A stretch of DNA of 8,999 nt from JACNIV01 sp965370415 (lineage in GTDB: Bacteria; Cloacimonadota; Cloacimonadia; Cloacimonadales; TCS61), in contig CBDUTJ010000064.1 of assembly GCA_965370415.1 (NCBI GenBank), positions 1-8,999 on the forward strand, written 5' to 3'. Positions 7,017 through 8,999 of this stretch are shown here, piece after piece. The position numbers and the translations under genes are program-made. Positions within the stretch are counted from its first letter, which is position 1. Each line of letters starts with the position of its first letter. The notes beneath the pieces are model-generated. The model was not told the DNA's origin. It was given only the letters and a program-made list of their open reading frames with translations, and made no database searches.

Positions 7017-7029
7017 ACCCCTCTGGGGT
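7017..7029. repeat. Hairpin ACCCC-TCT-GGGGT in the transposase leader
   Basis: ACCCC (7017-7021) pairs with GGGGT (7025-7029) around TCT. It has the same loop and flanking CC/GG as the GCACC unit of the arrays when that is read on the minus strand, so it probably belongs to the same hairpin family. It lies just upstream of the transposase ribosome binding site (7001-7007), where folding could affect translation. This is an inference. Confidence 0.45.
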
Positions 7030-7051
7030 TTATTCTATACTTTTCACATAT

Positions 7052-7206
7052 CACAGGGCTAACGCCCTGAGCTACTAATATTTAGCTCCGATGGAGCTTT
7101 ATATTCACTCATCTTCTACAACGCCGTAGGTGTGATATATTGGTAACTCGATGCGTTAGCGTCGGGAAATGTAAGAAAAACACGCCAGCATCAGAGGTGC
7201 GGCATA
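7052..7206. repeat. Hairpin array, copy B (oxidoreductase side)
   Basis: The five units of copy A recur in order. CAGGGC/GCCCTG with loop TAAC is at 7054-7069, AGCTCC/GGAGCT at 7084-7098, and CTAC/GTAG at 7116-7129. A stem around loop GTTA is at 7147-7166, and GCATC/GGTGC at 7188-7200. Both copies end in GCGGCATA. Between the second and third hairpins only about 11 bases occur here, against about 60 more in copy A. Array, leader hairpin and short spacers account for the 234-base gap between the transposase and oxidoreductase genes. Confidence 0.75.
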
Positions 7207-7227
7207 TTGCTCCGAAATATATTCCCA

Positions 7228-8997
7228 TCAAATATCTAATTCCTTCAATGTCTCAGCAGTTGGAAGACCATTCTTATCCCAACCTCTTATCTCATAATAT
7301 TTATCCAGCATTTCATCCAACTTTACTGTCCTGTTCCGTGAAGCTCCTTCTGAAAGAACTTCATTGAGAAATCTGAGCGGGAGAGTGTCATCTTTTCTGG
7401 TGAATCCTGCTTCACAATTAAATTTTCTCTCAAGTGTATAAATCCTCTTCCCTATCTTCACCAGTTCATCATCTGTGAAATCGAGTCCTGTAACAATATT
7501 TAGCATCTCGGCAAAAGTGGAAGGACTCACCGCAAACTGCAGGAACCTGCAAAGTATTATGCTGTCGACCATAGCAGATATATCCTGGAGAAGTGCAACT
7601 ATCTCTGCTTTTCCTTTTGTTGCAAAACGATCTAAAAACACAGGTGAGCCCAGGATTTCAGGTCCGATCATATATGCTTTAATGTGGCATCCACCACGGT
7701 TGTTTGTAGCGTATGATAGAGCTTGTCCCTGCACACCACGCGGATCATAAGCAGGAATTTCCATTCCTTTCACCTGCATCGCCAGTTCCGGCTTGCCATA
7801 TTTTTCTGCCAATCTTTTTGAACCCAACGCTAATTCCGCACCGATCTCTCGTTTGTAAGCAATATCTTCTACAAGTTTCACTAATTTACCAGCATCACCC
7901 CAGATCAGTTTTTCCGGGAATGCACCTTTTTCATAAAGTTCCATTGCACAACCGATAGTACTTCCACAAGTTATTGTATCCAATCCAAGTTCATTGCAGG
8001 CATAATTTGCTTCCGTGATAGCAGTCAGGTCATTCACACCAAGCTGCGCACCAAAAGCCCAGAGTGTTTCATATTCCGGTCCTTCACCTTCTTTGCTTGC
8101 AGTTTTTGTGGTTCTACCACAGGCTATAGGGCATTTATAACAGGCACTTTTCTTATGAACGAGAATTTCGGAAAGCTTCTCTCCACTTGCTCCCTCTGCA
8201 TCATTGAAAACACCACCCTGGAAATTGCGGGTTGGATACAGTCCATGAGCATTCATTACATTCACCAGTACCGAAGTTCCCATCAATTGAAGTGATTTAC
8301 CTGTTATTGGATTCTTATCTATCAATCTATCTAATTTGGGAAGAAATGCTTTTAGCGCATCCGGATCGTTAACAGATACTTTCCCTGTTCCTTTTACAAC
8401 TACAGCTTTCAGATTCTTGGATCCCATCACAGCACCCATTCCACCTCTACCCGCTGCTCTGTCTTTATCATTCATGATAGCTGCAAAGAGAACCTGATTC
8501 TCTCCTGCAGGACCAATGCTGGCAACAGAAGAACCTGCTTTGGTTTCTTGAACAATTGCTTCTTTAGTTTGCTGTGTATTCAAACCCCAGAGATGTGCAG
8601 CATTTCTAATCTCGATACCGTCGTCGGTTATATTCAGATAAACAGGTTTTGCTGCTTTTCCTGTGACTACAAATCCATCGAGACCGGTCTTTTTGAGTTC
8701 TGCTCCAAATATCCCACCTGAACTGGAATCGCAGATCGTGTTTGTGAGAGGAGAGCGTGAGATTACCTGAAATCTACCGGAAGTAGGCATTACACCTGTT
8801 AACGGACCTGTTAGGAAGATTAGAGCATTTTGCGGGGAAAGAGGTTCGGTTTGCGGAGAGCATATTTCTGTATAGAGTTTAACACCGAGTCCCCTGCCGC
8901 CAAGATATTTTCTTCTTATTTTACCATCGACCTCAACAGTTTCCTGTTTTCCAGTGCTTAAATCTATTTTTATAATTTTTCCCATCCAACCATTCAT
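7228..8997 (-). CDS. aor: Tungsten-type aldehyde:ferredoxin oxidoreductase
   Basis: The enzyme oxidises aldehydes to carboxylates, or runs in reverse, with ferredoxin as partner, using a tungstopterin and one 4Fe-4S cluster in the cytoplasm. The 589 residues cover the whole family length of about 600. The N-terminal pterin-binding domain has YLGGRGLGVKL (31-41), LTGPLTGVMPTSGRF (62-76), and RAAGRGGMGAVMGSKNLKAVVVKG (180-203). Cluster ligands are Cys286, Cys289 and Cys293 in CYKCPIAC, with Cys483 in SIILCRF as the fourth, the spacing seen in Pyrococcus AOR. DPRGVQGQALSYATNNRGGCH (418-438) is the family signature near the active site, with His438. The start MNGWMGKIIKIDLSTG fits family N-termini, but only two bases precede it, so the ribosome site cannot be checked; Met5 is an alternative. 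It suggests fermentation or amino-acid catabolism with low-potential ferredoxin. Substrate specificity, and whether the metal is tungsten, cannot be read from the sequence. Confidence 0.93.
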   Translation of the reverse strand: MNGWMGKIIKIDLSTGKQETVEVDGKIRRKYLGGRGLGVKLYTEICSPQTEPLSPQNALIFLTGPLTGVMPTSGRFQVISRSPLTNTICDSSSGGIFGAELKKTGLDGFVVTGKAAKPVYLNITDDGIEIRNAAHLWGLNTQQTKEAIVQETKAGSSVASIGPAGENQVLFAAIMNDKDRAAGRGGMGAVMGSKNLKAVVVKGTGKVSVNDPDALKAFLPKLDRLIDKNPITGKSLQLMGTSVLVNVMNAHGLYPTRNFQGGVFNDAEGASGEKLSEILVHKKSACYKCPIACGRTTKTASKEGEGPEYETLWAFGAQLGVNDLTAITEANYACNELGLDTITCGSTIGCAMELYEKGAFPEKLIWGDAGKLVKLVEDIAYKREIGAELALGSKRLAEKYGKPELAMQVKGMEIPAYDPRGVQGQALSYATNNRGGCHIKAYMIGPEILGSPVFLDRFATKGKAEIVALLQDISAMVDSIILCRFLQFAVSPSTFAEMLNIVTGLDFTDDELVKIGKRIYTLERKFNCEAGFTRKDDTLPLRFLNEVLSEGASRNRTVKLDEMLDKYYEIRGWDKNGLPTAETLKELDI

Positions 8998-8999
8998 TA

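Larger units (their letters stand above)
6331..7206 (-). mobile_element. Y1 transposase gene bracketed by two copies of a hairpin array
   Basis: The transposase gene lies between two direct copies of a hairpin-rich block (6331-6540 and 7052-7206). The same five units occur in the same order in both. One copy touches the transposase stop codon and the other ends 22 bases from the oxidoreductase stop codon. IS200/IS605-type elements lack terminal inverted repeats and use subterminal hairpins, which fits. True element ends cannot be fixed here: the blocks may be part of the element or independent REP-like arrays that its transposase mobilises. Confidence 0.55.

Noticed and set aside
6331..7206. 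CRISPR array
   Set aside because: The repeated units are different hairpins in a fixed order, present only twice, without regular repeat-spacer periodicity.
7140..7367. Plus-strand frame over array copy B and the oxidoreductase end
   Set aside because: It runs antisense through a strongly conserved coding region and hairpin repeats, with no start signal.

Overview
The window looks like chromosomal DNA from an AT-rich bacterium of the FCB superphylum, most likely a Cloacimonadota-type lineage. The clues are a large secreted C25-family protein ending in a type IX secretion (Por) tail with a YPNPFNP motif, a Cloacimonadota-style beta-sandwich domain in the same protein, a double-length ThyX protein, and a tungsten-type aldehyde ferredoxin oxidoreductase suggesting anaerobic metabolism. 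The lineage is an inference from protein style; there is no rRNA or tRNA gene to confirm it.

Layout. Bases 1-2709 (+) hold the C-terminal part of a gingipain-like protein that enters from outside the window. Its sorting tail carries a short palindromic repeat read in frame. Bases 2878-4683 (+) hold two small same-strand genes: an unrecognised protein that faintly resembles the uracil-DNA-glycosylase-like fold, and a PIN-like nuclease candidate with a long helical insert. The second gene ends inside an imperfect inverted repeat that resembles an integron attC site without matching its consensus. Bases 4728-6266 (-) encode a two-domain ThyX-family protein. Bases 6331-7206 hold a small Y1 (IS200/REP-associated type) transposase gene, on the minus strand, between two copies of an array of short hairpins. 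Bases 7228-8997 (-) encode a complete or nearly complete aldehyde ferredoxin oxidoreductase.

How the parts relate. The three minus-strand genes (oxidoreductase, transposase, thyX) do not look like one functional operon: the transposase and its hairpin arrays sit between two housekeeping or metabolic genes and supply the thyX upstream region. The plus-strand pair at 2878-4683 looks like an accessory insertion between the secreted protein gene and thyX, with which it converges. The best candidates for unusual biology are this pair with its attC-like 3' end, the hairpin arrays whose stems differ while the loop cores are shared, the complementary partial active-site motifs in the double ThyX, and the in-frame repeat in the secretion tail. 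No CRISPR array, tRNA, rRNA or recognisable riboswitch was seen. No gene-free stretch exceeds 300 bases.
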